The position numbers and the translations under genes were made by a program. Positions 32,700-44,174 of a stretch of 64,000 bases of DNA are shown piece after piece (position 1 is the first letter of the stretch; every line of letters begins with the position of its first letter). The notes beneath the pieces were generated by a model. That model was not told the origin of the DNA, searched no databases, and was given only the letters and a program-made list of their open reading frames with translations. The DNA is from Branchipolynoe longqiensis (lineage: Eukaryota > Annelida > Polychaeta > Phyllodocida > Polynoidae): assembly GCA_030323885.1 (NCBI GenBank), contig CM059187.1:135709826-135773825 (forward strand), read 5' to 3'.

Positions 32700-34540
32700 T
32701 GGTAGTGTGTTTGTGTACGGGTGAGAGCACCAAACTCTGCGTATATATATGTGTGTGGGTGTGGGTATGTGTGTGTGTGGATGTGTGTGTATGGATGTGT
32801 GGGTAAGTATGTGTGTGTGTGTGGCTATGTATGTGTGTGCACGCGCCACCATGTATGTGTAGGGGTGACATACCCAAACTCTGCTTACGTGTGTGGGTGT
32901 GTGGATGTGTCTGTGCATGGATGTGTGGGTATGGTGTGGTGTTCTCTGTGGCGGAGTGTTTAGAGTGTCTGACTTTTTTCTAGGTCAGACTCCTAATCTG
33001 AAGGTCAGTGGTTCAATTCCCTGTGCCCCCACCTCTGCCAATTTGGATTTCCACTGCTGTGTTATACTTACAGCGTCATCAAAGGCCAGTTGCTCTCATA
33101 CCATGTCTATGTGGTGTGGTAGGTTAAAAATCCCTTGGGTCGGTAAAAGTGTAGGCTCGGGCTTTCTTTCGACAAACTGTCTAATGGTGAAAACAAGTCT
33201 ATTCAGACTTATCCATGATAGGCAGTATAAATCTTCAAGGAGGAAAGTCTGTGTGTGTGTAGATGTGTGGGTATGAGTGTGTGTGCGCGCCACCATGTAT
33301 GTATAGGGGTGACAGCCCCAAACTCTGCGTACATGTGTGTGTGTGTGTATGCATGTGTGGGTAAGTGTGTGTGTAGATGTGTGGGTACGAGTGAGTAAAA
33401 CATGTATGTGTAGGGGTGACAGCCCCACACTTTGTGTATGTGTGTGGGTGTGTGGATGTGTGTGTGTGTATGGATGTGTGGGTACGTGTGTGTAGATGTG
33501 TGGGTACGAGTGTGTGTGCGCACCACCACATATGGGTAGGGGTGACATCCCCAAACTCTGCGTACATGTGTGTGTGTGTGTATGGATGTGTGGGTAAGTG
33601 TGTGTGTAGATGTGTGGGTACGAGTGTGTGTGCACGCCACCATATATGTGTAAGGGTGACAGCCCCAAACTCTGCATATGTGTGTGTGTGTGTATGGATG
33701 TGTGGGTAAGTGTGTGTGTAGATGTGTGGGTACAAGTAAGTGCGCGCCAACATGTATGTGTAGGGGTGACAGCCCCACACTTTGTGTATGTGTGTGGGTG
33801 TGTGTGTGTATGGATGTGTGGGGATGTGTGTGTAGATGTGTGGGTACGAGTGTGTGTGCGCACCACCACATATGGGTAGGGGTGACAGCCCCAAACTCTG
33901 CGTACATGTGTGTGTGTGTGTATGGATGTGTGGGTAAGTGTGTGTGTAGATGTGTGGGTACGAGTGTGTGTGTACGTCACCATATATGTGTAAGGGTGAC
34001 AGCCCCAAACTCTGCATATGTGTGTGTGTGTATGGATGTGTGGGTAAGTGTGTGTGTAGATGTGTGGGTACAAGTGAGTGCGCGCCAACATGTATGTGTA
34101 GGGGTGACAGCCCCACACTTTGTGTATGTGTGTGGGTGTGTGGATGTGTGTGTGTGTATGGATGTGTGGGTACGTGTGTGTAGATGTGTGGGTACGAGTG
34201 TGTGTGTGCACCACCACGTATGTGTAGGGGTGACAGCCCCAAACTCTGCATACATGTGTCAATGTGTGTGTGTGTATGTATGGATGTGTGGGTAAGTGTG
34301 TGTAGATGTGTGGGTACGAGTGTGTGTGCGCGCCACCATGTATGTGTAGGGGTGACAGCCCCAAACTCTGCATACATGTGTCAATGTGTGTGTGTGTGTG
34401 TATGGATGTGTGGGTAAGTGTGTGTAGATGTGTGGGTACGAGTGTGTGTGCGCACCACCATGTATGTGTAGGGGTGACAGCCCCAAACTCTGCGTACATG
34501 TGTGGATGTGGGTGTGTGGGTGTGGGTGTGGGTGGTGGGA
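32700..34540 (+). repeat. Minisatellite with a unit of about 107-127 bp
   Basis: The marker AGGGGTGACAGCCCCAAACT recurs at about 33303, 33410, 33536, 33650, 33760, 33875, 33989, 34098, 34225, 34346 and 34467, with earlier variants near 31968, 32722 and 32860. Each unit also carries GATGTGTGGGTA and a CACCA.CATGTATGTGT block. A SINE-2 is inserted at 32945-33243. Long frames on both strands are repeat translations. Confidence 0.95.
32945..33243 (+). mobile_element. SINE-2 inserted in the minisatellite
   Basis: Head CTGTGGCGGAGTGTTTAGAG, anticodon-arm-like TCAGACTCCTAATCTGA, B-box GGTTCAATTCC, and a body ending in CCATGATAGGCAGTATAAAT plus CTTCAAGGAGG. Minisatellite units lie on both sides. Confidence 0.9.
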
Positions 34541-34720
34541 TATGGGCCGGATTGCGAGACGGTATCCTGATTCGCGCTGATCGCATCAGCTCCTTACTAT
34601 GCGATGCCTTCTGGGACACGGAAACACCCCTTTAGAAATTCTATATCCAATGAAGGAGCCTTCATTTAAATCCGCCACACTGCGCCTGCGCGAGCTGCAG
34701 CGGATAAGCATGGCCGCGAT
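34540..34720. other. Unique island with an NRF1-like site
   Basis: Non-repetitive sequence directly after the minisatellite. TGCGCCTGCGC at 34681-34691 fits the NRF1 consensus (half-sites GCGCA/TGCGC with one variation). It is followed by a GGT repeat. Confidence 0.38.
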
Positions 34721-34727
34721 GGTGGTG

Positions 34728-34920
34728 GTGGTGGTGTGTGAGGGTGCGTGTGGGTGGGTAGAAGGTGGGGGGTGAGGGGGGGGGGTGTCTCAGCCAGGTT
34801 TAATGCTCTTTTCTCATCTGGATCAAGTCATAGTTTTCCTTCAAAGACAGCGTGCACGGGGGAAGGCACCGGGCTGGCTTCAGTCGGGGTGTTGGGCCGG
34901 TGGGTCGGTGAGTGACTCAT
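34728..34920. other. G-rich repeat and unannotated sequence
   Basis: GGT and GGGG runs occur to about 34790. Unique sequence with no recognised feature follows. Confidence 0.4.
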
Positions 34921-34936
34921 TCAAGGCTTTGTAGCT

Positions 34937-35006
34937 CCTCCCCCTCCCCCCCCCCCCCGCCACACCCTCCTACCGCACCCCACGCAGAACTCACAGCCAC
35001 AACCTG

Positions 35007-35069
<63 letters not shown>

Positions 35070-35072
35070 CAC
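34937..35072 (+). repeat. C-rich run and CA repeat
   Basis: Poly-C rich 34937-34960, and a perfect CA repeat of about 60 bp at 35009-35068. Confidence 0.95.
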
Positions 35073-35227
35073 ACACTACGTTACCCATCCCCCATTCATG
35101 CTAGTAATAATAGTAATATCTCCTACTGTCACAGGTGACTTTTAAACAACCGTGACAACGAACTGGAACTGAAAAATGCATGTCTTTATTTTGCTGAGTG
35201 TTACTATGTGTGTGGGGGTTTGTTTTG

Positions 35228-35655
35228 TTCTCTCTCTCCCTCCCTCTCCCTCTCTCTCTCCCTCTCCATCTCTCCGTCTCTCCCTCCCTCCCTCTCTATC
35301 TCCCTCCCTCCCTCTCCCCCTCCACCCCACTCCCCCTCCCGTCCCCCTGCTCCCCACTACCCTCTTCACCTTCTCCTCTCTCCCTTCTCTCCCCTCTCTC
35401 TCCTCTCTCTCCATACCCCCCCCCCCCCTCTCCCACTCTCTCTCTCTCCTCCCTCTCCTTTCCCGGTCCTCTCCCTCTCCCTCTCACCCTCTCCCCCTGT
35501 CGCATAACCCTCTCCCCCTCCCCCTCTCCCTCTCTCTCTCTCATCCCTCTCTCCCTCTCTCCCTTACCCTCTCTCCCTCTCCCTCTCTCCTCTCTCTCCT
35601 ATCCCCCCGCTCCATAACCCTCTCCCCCCTCCCTCTTCCTCACTCTCTCTCCCTC
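35228..35655 (+). repeat. CT-rich polypyrimidine tract
   Basis: CTCTCCCTCTCTCTCCCTCC-type units over 430 bp. The strand is almost purely pyrimidine, and Ser/Leu/Pro frames here are artefacts. Confidence 0.95.
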
Positions 35656-35689
35656 CCCACCCCTGGACCTAACCATACCCCATCTCCAT

Positions 35690-35880
35690 TATTACCACGC
35701 CAAGCCTTATCTGGATATTGAATGAGGCTTCGGACTTTGCTCCGTCCGGCTTGGTCAAGCCTTATCGGTTTTAATACCGTGCGTTGCCATGGACTATTAT
35801 CTGAATTGGGAGTATGGCGGTTACGTGCGAACTTAGCGGAGTAGGTGGGTTGTGTCTGGTGACTGACTGGCTGACCTGTG
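35690..35880. other. Unique island between CT and GT satellites
   Basis: Non-repetitive, with CTTATCTGGATATTG and a half X-box-like CGTTGCCATGG. No coding support. Confidence 0.35.
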
Positions 35881-36840
35881 TGTGGGGTGTGTGCATGCGT
35901 GATGCCCTATGTGTGGTGCTCTGTGTGTGTGGTGCTCTGTGTGTGTGGTGCTCTGTGTGTGTGGTGCTCTGTGTGTGTGTGGTGCGGTGTGTGTGGTACG
36001 GGGTGTGTGGTACGGTGTGTGTGGTACGGTGTGTGTGGTTGTGTGAGGTGTATAGGTGTGTGTGGTGCTAGGTGTGTGAGGTGTGTATATGTGTGTGTGT
36101 GGTACAGTGTGTGTGAGGTGTCTGTGTGGTCCTAGGTGTGTGTACGGTGTGTATGTGTGTGTGAGTTGTGTGTAGGTGCATGTGATGCTAGGTGTGTGAG
36201 GTGTTTATATGTGTGTGTGTGGTACGGTGTGTGTGGTCCTAGGTGTGTGTTAGGTGTGTATGTGTGTGTGGTACGGTGTGTGCGAGTTGTGTGTGTGAGG
36301 GTTGTAGGTGTGTGTGGTGCTAGGTGTGTGAGGTGTGTATATGTGTGTGTGTGTGGTACAGTGTGTGTGAGGCGTCTGTGTGGTCCTAGGTGTGTGTTAG
36401 GTGTGTATGTGTGTGTGGTACGGTGTGTGTGAGTTATATGTGTGAGGTGTGTAGGTGTGTGTGGTGCTATGTGTGTGAGGTGTGTATGTGTGTGTGGTAC
36501 GGTGTGTGAGGTGTGTCTGTGTGGTCGTAGGTGTGTGTTAGGTGTGTATGTGTGTGTGTGACACGGTATGTGTGAGGTGTGTGTGGTGTGTGATGTGTGT
36601 CTGGGTGGTGCGATGTGTGTGAGGTGTGTCTGTGTGGTCCTAGGTGTGTGTTAGGTGTGTCTGTGCGTGTGTGGTGGTGCTAGGTTTGTGTGGTGGTGGT
36701 GCGGGGTGTGTGATACGGTGTGTGTGTGAAGCATGTATATGTGTGTGGTGCTAGATGTGTATATGGTATGGTGTGTGGGAGGTATGTGTGTGAGAGAGAC
36801 GGAGAGAGACAGAGAGACAGACTAAGAGAGAGATAGACTC
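35880..36840 (+). repeat. GT-rich minisatellite with GTGCTAGG / GTCCTAGG / GTACGG markers
   Basis: A higher-order unit of roughly 150-170 bp includes TGTGTGTGGTACGGTGTGTG, GTGGTCCTAGGTGTGTGTTA and GTGGTGCTAGGTGTGTGAGG. It recurs at least four times between 36060 and 36700. A GAGAGAC tract ends it. Confidence 0.93.
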
Positions 36841-37371
36841 ATCTTTACCAATCCTGCAGTACGGGAACGCCCACAATCTGCTAATCTATCATTCTCGGAT
36901 CGCGGAGGGGGCGTCTGAAGAGTGGGGGCGGGGGGGGGGGCGGAATCGTGCTAGCTGCATTGACGGCAAGCGAACTGCTGACCAAGGTGCTCATGGCAAG
37001 TTGTCTAGTCAACATAGCAGTGTACAAAAAAAAAAAAAGACAAAAAAAAAGATATATATAGTAAAAGAAGCAAAAACATAAATACTCGATAACAGATATA
37101 GCATGGTACATATTAGTTGGATTAAACCCAACCTTATTGATGTTTGGAGGCGCCATCCTATATGAGATTAGTATAGTACTTAGTAGATATAGCTGGTATT
37201 CAGCCGTTGGTGCAACCACATGGGTATATATACGTTATCCTCAATGCAGTTAGCACGGTACGAATATAGCAAAGTACATAGCAACTGTGTTAAGCACAAC
37301 CTGTACCATAAGGGCTTTTTGTGGCTTTTAAAAATAATTTTTTTAATGTGTGGGTTTTTTTTTTATGCGAG
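36841..37371. other. Unannotated sequence
   Basis: A poly-G run lies at 36929-36940 and poly-A runs at 37025-37050. The rest is unique AT-rich sequence with no gene signal. Confidence 0.4.
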
Positions 37372-37412
37372 GGGGGTTACGTCCTGACAACATCTAAGGT
37401 CATATCAGGACG
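37372..37412 (-). mobile_element. SINE-1 tail fragment
   Basis: TTACGTCCTGACAACATCTA then AGGTCATATCAGGACGG. Only the terminal 40 bases of the family are present. Confidence 0.75.
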
Positions 37413-37509
37413 GCCCTTTGCCATAAAATAAGGATAGATTTCATCCTAAATGTGCATGTGGCGCTGAGAGAGCGCGGGTTTGGAATTAAAAGTCAGCTGC
37501 AACAGATTG

Positions 37510-38009
37510 NNNNNNNNNNNNNNNNNNNNNNNNNNNNNNNNNNNNNNNNNNNNNNNNNNNNNNNNNNNNNNNNNNNNNNNNNNNNNNNNNNNNNNNNNNN
37601 NNNNNNNNNNNNNNNNNNNNNNNNNNNNNNNNNNNNNNNNNNNNNNNNNNNNNNNNNNNNNNNNNNNNNNNNNNNNNNNNNNNNNNNNNNNNNNNNNNNN
37701 NNNNNNNNNNNNNNNNNNNNNNNNNNNNNNNNNNNNNNNNNNNNNNNNNNNNNNNNNNNNNNNNNNNNNNNNNNNNNNNNNNNNNNNNNNNNNNNNNNNN
37801 NNNNNNNNNNNNNNNNNNNNNNNNNNNNNNNNNNNNNNNNNNNNNNNNNNNNNNNNNNNNNNNNNNNNNNNNNNNNNNNNNNNNNNNNNNNNNNNNNNNN
37901 NNNNNNNNNNNNNNNNNNNNNNNNNNNNNNNNNNNNNNNNNNNNNNNNNNNNNNNNNNNNNNNNNNNNNNNNNNNNNNNNNNNNNNNNNNNNNNNNNNNN
38001 NNNNNNNNN
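37510..38009. other. Assembly gap, 500 N
   Basis: Exactly 500 unknown bases, most likely a fixed-size placeholder. Frames drawn across it are meaningless. Confidence 0.99.
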
Positions 38010-38082
38010 ACCATATAATTTATTATGTGAATATAAATAAGGAAACAACCAACTTGTCTTATAATTGCGTGATAATTATACA

Positions 38083-38595
<513 letters not shown>

Positions 38596-39459
38596 ATCTA
38601 TATGTAGATACAAAGTATCTATATGTAGACATATCTATATCTATATACATATATAACAATAACCACCAGCCCTACCATATGGTAAATTTCGGAGGGTAGG
38701 TGGGTGGGTGGGGAGTAACCAAAACATTTGGTGGTGCTGAATTTGTGTTCCGAGTAGCACGGTGTGCTGGTAAAACGCAGTCTCAATTCAGGGGTGGGTT
38801 GAACTTGAAGGCAAAGGTGGGGGATGAGGGTGGAGTGGGGTGGGGACGGGGCGAGGGGGGGGGGGAGGCGGAGGGGGGGGGGGCAGGAATGCTACATACT
38901 CAACGCGACACATCTCGTTGCCTGGCCGGTTTGGGTGAAAATTGCTGATAAAATATTGGCGTTGTGCTTATTTCTGGGAGGGCGATGACGGCCGACCCTC
39001 AACTTGACGAGTGCACCGGCCCCCGCCCCCACCCCCACCCCCCGCCGCCCACGGTTAAATCTGGTTGCCGGCGCCTGGGTCATGCCTGCCAACGGTCAAG
39101 TGTCTCTAGGAATCGTCATAATAAATAATTTCCTCTTTTTTTCTGTCTTGAAAAATAAAAATAAAAAGATGTTTCCTCCCACATTGAAACCCAAACATGG
39201 CCGAGCAGGTCTTGTCAAATAAAGGTTGGCCGTTAAACCCGATGCTACTTGGTGTTTTCTCATTGTCAAAACCGTCTGTTCTGATTTTGGGTAAATAACT
39301 ATAAATGACTAAATTTAATTCCCTTCCACATCCCACCATATCTAAAGTAAAATGGGTTAGGTCAATATTAGAGGGGTTCAGGGAAATTAGCTAAAATGTC
39401 TTTGTTTTAAATGCTAACCGACCAATCTTTGGACTAAGCACCCCGCTGAAATAATATCC
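38596..39459. other. Unannotated sequence with G-rich tract
   Basis: A G-rich tract occupies 38845-38883. Parts of 38890-39200 are ordinary-complexity unique sequence, including a C-rich CCCCCACCCCC stretch at 39020. No coding frame is convincing. Confidence 0.4.
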
Positions 39460-39460
39460 G

Positions 39461-39463
<3 letters not shown>

Positions 39464-39505
<42 letters not shown>

Positions 39506-39674
39506 GTATATATATATATGTATATAGATATATAGCATATCATATATATCATGCATATATCATTATCATATATCATATAATGATATGTGATATATGATAT
39601 ATATACATATAAATAGTATATGTATGATATATGATATATATATATCGTACATATTATATATATGTTATCTGTAT
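39464..39674 (+). repeat. Left copy of a long AT-rich direct repeat
   Basis: The part 39493-39674 is identical base for base to 40894-41075 (182 bp, including the nonrepetitive TAGCATATCATATATATC and CGTACATATTATATATATG parts). Upstream the copies differ by a 2-base indel in (TA)n. Confidence 0.95.
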
Positions 39675-40586
39675 CTGGACCTCCCGGTATTGTGTATCGT
39701 AATCGATCACGGACTGCCATTCAAAACGCGCCGCGAAGTTGTGAATGCTCGCCGTGTAGGACATGTAGTATTCTATGTCCATGCGATCCAGGTCGCCCAG
39801 TTGGAGCAGGTGGGCTGCGAGGCACTGGTTGGCCGCGCCCCACTCCCCCTGCGTCAGGTACACGCACGCGCACGAGTCCTCCTCCGTTTTGAATTGAACG
39901 AGGCCTGAGGGGGGATCGACAATCTGCAGGTACTCCTTGCGCTTTTTCGCTATGCGCTCCCGCACGGTGCGCGGGAGGTAGTCGATTATCCTGAGCGCCT
40001 TGCTTGACTTTGCGCGGACGGTCAGGTTGTGGCGCGGGTCGGGGCCGGCTCCGTGCCGACTGGGGCGGTTCGCGGGGGCGGTGGTGGGCGCGATGTATCC
40101 CGTTGCGCCGGCGGGCCGAATTGCCGGCGCGATTTGCGCGCGGGTGCGCTCCGGCGATTCCGCGTCGTCGCTTCCTGTGTTGCCGAGGAGTCGGTCGGCT
40201 GCCGTGGAAGTCCAAAGCTGATCGAAGGCTGTGCCCGCCTCCAATATTGCGTGGCGCTCCTGCCGCGCCCTGTCGGTGTTCCGCTGCCGGTCGGCTGCCG
40301 TGCGGTCCGCCTGGGCGGGGGGGGGCTGACTGTCCTCCCCCCGGCTGGGGCTCGCGCCCCCACTGGTGCCGAAGCTGGCGTTCCCCAAGTCGCACAGCGC
40401 GGCCCGGAGGAGGGCCCGCTGCCCGCGTGAGATGTCGAGGGCCGCGAAATCGGTTTTGTCGATGGCGAGCAGCGCCTCCCTCGTTGTGATGTCCTCTTGG
40501 GACATCGTGCCCGTGGTCCTTCTGCTCAGTCCGGCCAGGGTGGCCCAGCTCAAGAATTCAAAATCTTCAAACTCGTTCTCCGCCAT
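39654..40586 (-). pseudogene. Gag-like protein of a tyrosine-recombinase-type retroelement, C-terminally truncated
   Basis: One uninterrupted frame of 310 residues on the minus strand, starting at ATG 40584-40586. Residues 35-67 (EALLAIDKTDFAALDISRGQ, then RALLRAAL) look like a SAM-type helical hairpin. Residues 70-190 are a disordered Ser/Pro/Arg/Ala-rich linker. Residues 195-305 are a helical core with basic RIAKKRK (211-217), GEWGAANQCLAAHLLQLGDL (247-266), YYMSYTASI (273-281) and FEWQSVIDYDTQYRE (288-302). From memory, this order resembles first-frame (gag-like) proteins of invertebrate DIRS/Ngaro-type elements. The last six residues are encoded by the flanking AT repeat, so the protein is cut at 39675. 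No RT or recombinase follows. Codons are GC-rich, unlike the surroundings. Exact family uncertain; search with residues 1-304. Confidence 0.62.
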
Positions 40587-40883
40587 GATGGCGTGAGATG
40601 CGAAATACGCGCTAAGGGCAGAGCAGCTCTGACCGTGTGAGCTGGATGCGCGCCCACTGCTGAGTGAGTGGTGAGCCGTTGGGAGCGTTGGCGGGAGAGA
40701 GGGACCGTTGCCTCCCCCCGCCTTATCTTAATGGCGACACGGACGGTTGCGCACCGTCGTGCCTCGCCGCCGCCGGCCGGCCCGGCTCCGCGCCGGTTGA
40801 CCGCTCCCAGGGGCGGCAGGCGCCCGGCGCATCTTCCTCCGCGCTGCGTCTTTTTAAATCCCAGCGGCTCGCCGCTGGGTACA
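39675..40883 (-). mobile_element. GC-rich retroelement fragment between AT-rich direct repeats
   Basis: About 1.2 kb of strongly GC-rich sequence breaks into an AT-rich locus, holding the gag-like frame and a 300-bp GC-rich leader. The 5' end (minus strand) is marked by a short perfect hairpin, and the 3' end cuts the frame. The 182-bp or longer flanking repeats are far longer than any ordinary target duplication. Confidence 0.65.
40587..40883 (-). promoter_or_regulatory. GC-rich leader with terminal hairpin
   Basis: Noncoding sequence upstream of the gag-like frame. It contains TTTAAA (40854-40859) and, at its outer end, the perfect inverted repeat CCCAGCGGCTCGCCGCTGGG (40860-40879, 9-bp arms, 2-nt centre). 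It may be the true 5' terminus of the element. Promoter function is an inference. Confidence 0.4.
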
Positions 40884-41075
40884 TATATATATATGTATAT
40901 ATATATGTATATATATATATGTATATAGATATATAGCATATCATATATATCATGCATATATCATTATCATATATCATATAATGATATGTGATATATGATA
41001 TATATACATATAAATAGTATATGTATGATATATGATATATATATATCGTACATATTATATATATGTTATCTGTAT
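40884..41075 (+). repeat. Right copy of the long AT-rich direct repeat
   Basis: Identical to the left copy over 182 bp. After 41075 the sequence continues as GATATATATCATATGC, which has no counterpart after the left copy. Confidence 0.95.
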
Positions 41076-41559
41076 GATATATATCATATGCAATGTATAT
41101 CATATTTCTTTTACATATATCATATATAATATAACCTGTTATTGAAAACCAAATATAAACTATATATTTCTTCCAGCTAGCGCCGTGGATTCTTTGTTAT
41201 TATTATTACATATTAGATTATTTTATTCTTAAAGCAAAATGAAATAATTAGAAACATATATTATGAGGATGCCTTAAGCTTATTTGTGGTTAGAGTGAAT
41301 GTTCCATGGCTGCTACCATTGAATGTTGTCTCAAAGTCACAGTCTTTATTGTTACCGCTTATTAATCACAACTATCAACCAAAGAAGAAAAAAGAAAAGA
41401 AAAAAAGGCAAGCGATGAAATATCATGAATCATTAATCTTCGGTCTGAGTGTGGAGGAGGGGTGTTATCAAATAAGTCGATCTATTATATTTACAGTAAA
41501 ATCATTGATTTTACTTGCCATTTTCTTCTTTTAGTTTTTTTCCTTTTTTTTTTCTTTTT
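41076..41559. other. Unannotated AT-rich sequence
   Basis: Palindromic ATATATCATATG-type sequence leads into unique AT-rich DNA with A/G-rich (41385-41410) and T-rich (41525-41560) runs. Confidence 0.4.
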
Positions 41560-41900
41560 ACTTAAAAAAAAAAAGTTAATTGTTTCAGAAATCTAATATG
41601 GAGGCACATGCTCTCCTTGCATTTCCAATAAGCAAATGTAATTTGTGGACAAATGGAAAATACGAAATTGGACAGAGCATATTGTGGAACACATTTATTA
41701 GGCTGAATTAATATCCACTGTCCAGAAAGGTATTAGTAGCACTACGCGGGGTGCCATGTGTAATACGCCACAGCTAATTACATAAGAAGAAAAAAAAGCC
41801 TGTTTTATTTATAGAATGAATTCAAGCCACCGGCAATGCACACTGACAAACAATATACACATGACCTCGATAATCTCTGCGCTTAGGTGAAGCTGGGAAT
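41560..41900. other. Unique island, candidate conserved noncoding element
   Basis: Non-repetitive sequence with features common in developmental enhancers: ATTTGTGGACAAATGG, GCTAATTACATAAG and GAATTAATATCC. No similarity to other parts of the window and no coding frame. Confidence 0.38.
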
Positions 41901-41936
41901 GATACCTTATTTAAATGCATTATTTCTATTAGATTG

Positions 41937-41995
41937 GTTGGTTGCTTATTGGAGCTTTACGTCCTGGCAACATCTAAAGTCATATCAGGACAGGT
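41937..41995 (-). mobile_element. SINE-1 tail fragment
   Basis: GGTTGGTTGCTTATTGGAGC, then TTTACGTCCTGGCAACATC and TCATATCAGGACAGG. Confidence 0.78.
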
Positions 41996-42116
41996 TTCTA
42001 CAAGGAAAGGCATAATCTTAAGAATTTTATTGTTTTATGTTAGGAAAATATCGCACATGAATTTCAGTCTGACTGCAATAAAGAAAGGTCGATAACAAAA
42101 TGTAATCATTTGGAGG

Positions 42117-42412
42117 TTAACGTTGCACAGTCCGATGGTTTTCAGTTTTCTGCCACGCCTTTTAGATAAACATAGGAGGGTCATCGCTATAAGGTACTTT
42201 GAAGTGCATTTTATTACAAATTTATTTAATGTGAATGGGTAACTTTGGAGATATTTGAAGTGAAAACATGCCAAACTAATTTGGGTGTGCACAATGAAAT
42301 GTTGGACATTAGGCTTTGTTTACCCGCTTTAGCACAGGACCAGTAGATTGCAAGTGCACCAGTATCTAAGTTGAACATGTAAATATAGGTAGAAGTAAGT
42401 GTTCTGGTTATA
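42117..42412. mobile_element. MITE-A, right-truncated
   Basis: Starts with TTAACGTTGCACAGTCCGAT and follows the family to about AAGTGTTCTGGTT. The right terminus is replaced by (AT)n. Confidence 0.78.
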
Positions 42413-42515
42413 TATATATATTGTTTTCTTCTTTCTTTTAATGATGCATACTCGATAGAGGGCATCAATCTTTTTGACCAATAAAGCTTACCTAGATATA
42501 CATATTCAACTTAGA

Positions 42516-42520
42516 TGTAT

Positions 42521-42555
<35 letters not shown>

Positions 42556-42712
42556 TATAGACAGGTAGCTAATTAAACAGATATATATATATAGATAGAT
42601 ATATATCTATATATCTAGATAGATATCTAGATAGATATCTAGACAGATAGACAGGCAGATAGATAGACAGATATATAGATAGACAGATAGATAGACAGAT
42701 AGATAGAAAGGC
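42516..42712 (+). repeat. (GATA)n / (ATAG)n array
   Basis: GATA units with GACA and TATA variants over about 200 bp. Confidence 0.95.
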
Positions 42713-43257
42713 AAAAAACTGTGTTAAAATATTATATGAAACATATGTGGGCATGGTCACTTTGTATTAATAATATAGAACAACGTTTTCATAAAACTGA
42801 GTTATTTATAGGAATGCTCTTATTTATATGAAGGAGAAAGTCACACATTGTTTATAAGTAAATTTAATACACCTGAAGTTGTATATTTCAAGAAGACCGC
42901 AAACTGCTGCGAATAAGGTAAATAACGATAATATATTAAAGAACTATTCTTGGATAAAATATGGTATCTATACACTATGTGATATTTCTATCTACATTAT
43001 AACTTCATCACACAACATGACATTCAATAAACACAATTTTCGTTCTGATTAAACAGTTCGCCGTTTGTGTGATGAGTTTGCTGTGTATTTTGTTCTCCTT
43101 TTCAAAACGAATTTTTACTCTGGAACAAATGTTTAATGAAACTGTCAAGCTAAGCATAAATCAAACACACACATGCGTGCGCGGGCTGCCGGGAAGGAGG
43201 TGCTATTGTTGAAACCATTTTTCTCGCCTCCACATCAAGATTTTAAAAGAAAAAGAA
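42713..43257. other. Unannotated AT-rich sequence
   Basis: No gene, RNA or repeat family recognised. Confidence 0.4.
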
Positions 43258-43560
43258 ATTCCTAATAGAAAATTCAAGGAGGCACCGGCCACACCCCCTG
43301 GCGGCCACAAGCACCTATTTAAGTCTCATTCCTCACGCACCCACACAGCTTGGGTCAAGCAGTTCGGGGCTTGTATAGCCAGAAACTCACACGCTCAACA
43401 CATCAACACTATCTGGTATAACTGGACTCACACACATATTTATTGCACTTATGCTTTTTACGCTGTCTTTTCTGTTGTTGTAAACATATATTCTTCCGAA
43501 TATGCACATTTTCAGTGATGAGGCATTGGTCTTCTGGTCATATGAATCGCAGATATTTAC
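43258..43560 (+). repeat. Dispersed repeat E, copy 1
   Basis: About 300 bp matching 44175-44490 at roughly 80-85 percent (shared GAAAATTCAAGGAGGCAC, GCGGCCACAAGCACCT, AAGTCTCATTCCTCAC and GACTCA..CATATTTATTGC). It contains TATTTAAGTCTC, which could be a TATA box. It might be a solo LTR-like or other noncoding repeat. Termini not resolved. Confidence 0.75.
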
Positions 43561-43704
43561 ACTAATATATATATAATAAAAAAGGAAGAAATATCACAAG
43601 AATGCTCCGCCCCTTTATATTCATATAATACGTTATATATCACATATATATATATATATACACACACACATAGCAAGGCACATCATGAGTTCTTCCGTTC
43701 CACT

Positions 43705-43756
43705 ACCTTCCTGATATGGCCTTAGATGTTGCTATGACCTAAAACAACAACAAATA
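43705..43756 (+). mobile_element. SINE-1 tail fragment
   Basis: TTCCTGATATGGCCTTAGAT, then GTTGCTATGACCTAAAACAACAACAAA. Confidence 0.78.
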
Positions 43757-44174
43757 TTGACGCAAAATCAGAGGCGAAATGGGCAGATAGTAGGGGTATG
43801 AGGCGCCACCTGGAGGGCAGTAGGAGAATCAGGGGAGCTGCTTGAAGGCAGACCTCCAGCTCTCCAGGCTGCATTCCTCACCTCCACTAACCCAACTACG
43901 CAAGAACATATCAAAAGGAGGTTGCAGGAATAGAAGCAGTGAAGAGAACAATAATAATAAGAAGCAGGATAATTACATACATGAATAATATTTGCATAAT
44001 TAGTTTTATACCTCACATATGTATACAGAGTCAGGTGTTTACATGGCTTCTTCCTTTCTCTTCTACACTTCAACTGTACTGTGTGTGATAAATGGGTGCT
44101 TTCTCCTTTCAGTTCAGCCATATAACACTCACACTATATTTGCCTAACCGTAACATCACAATCTTTTTAATAAA
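43757..44174. other. Unannotated sequence with a partial duplicate
   Basis: 44029-44110 (TTTACATGGCTTCTTCCTTT onward) is similar to 44866-44945, so it may belong to the repeat E unit. Nothing else recognised. Confidence 0.45.

Noticed and set aside
33096..34619. 507-residue and other long His/Thr/Tyr-rich frames on the minus strand
   Set aside because: They are translations of the GT minisatellite; frames are open in several phases and on both strands, with no unrelated protein domain.
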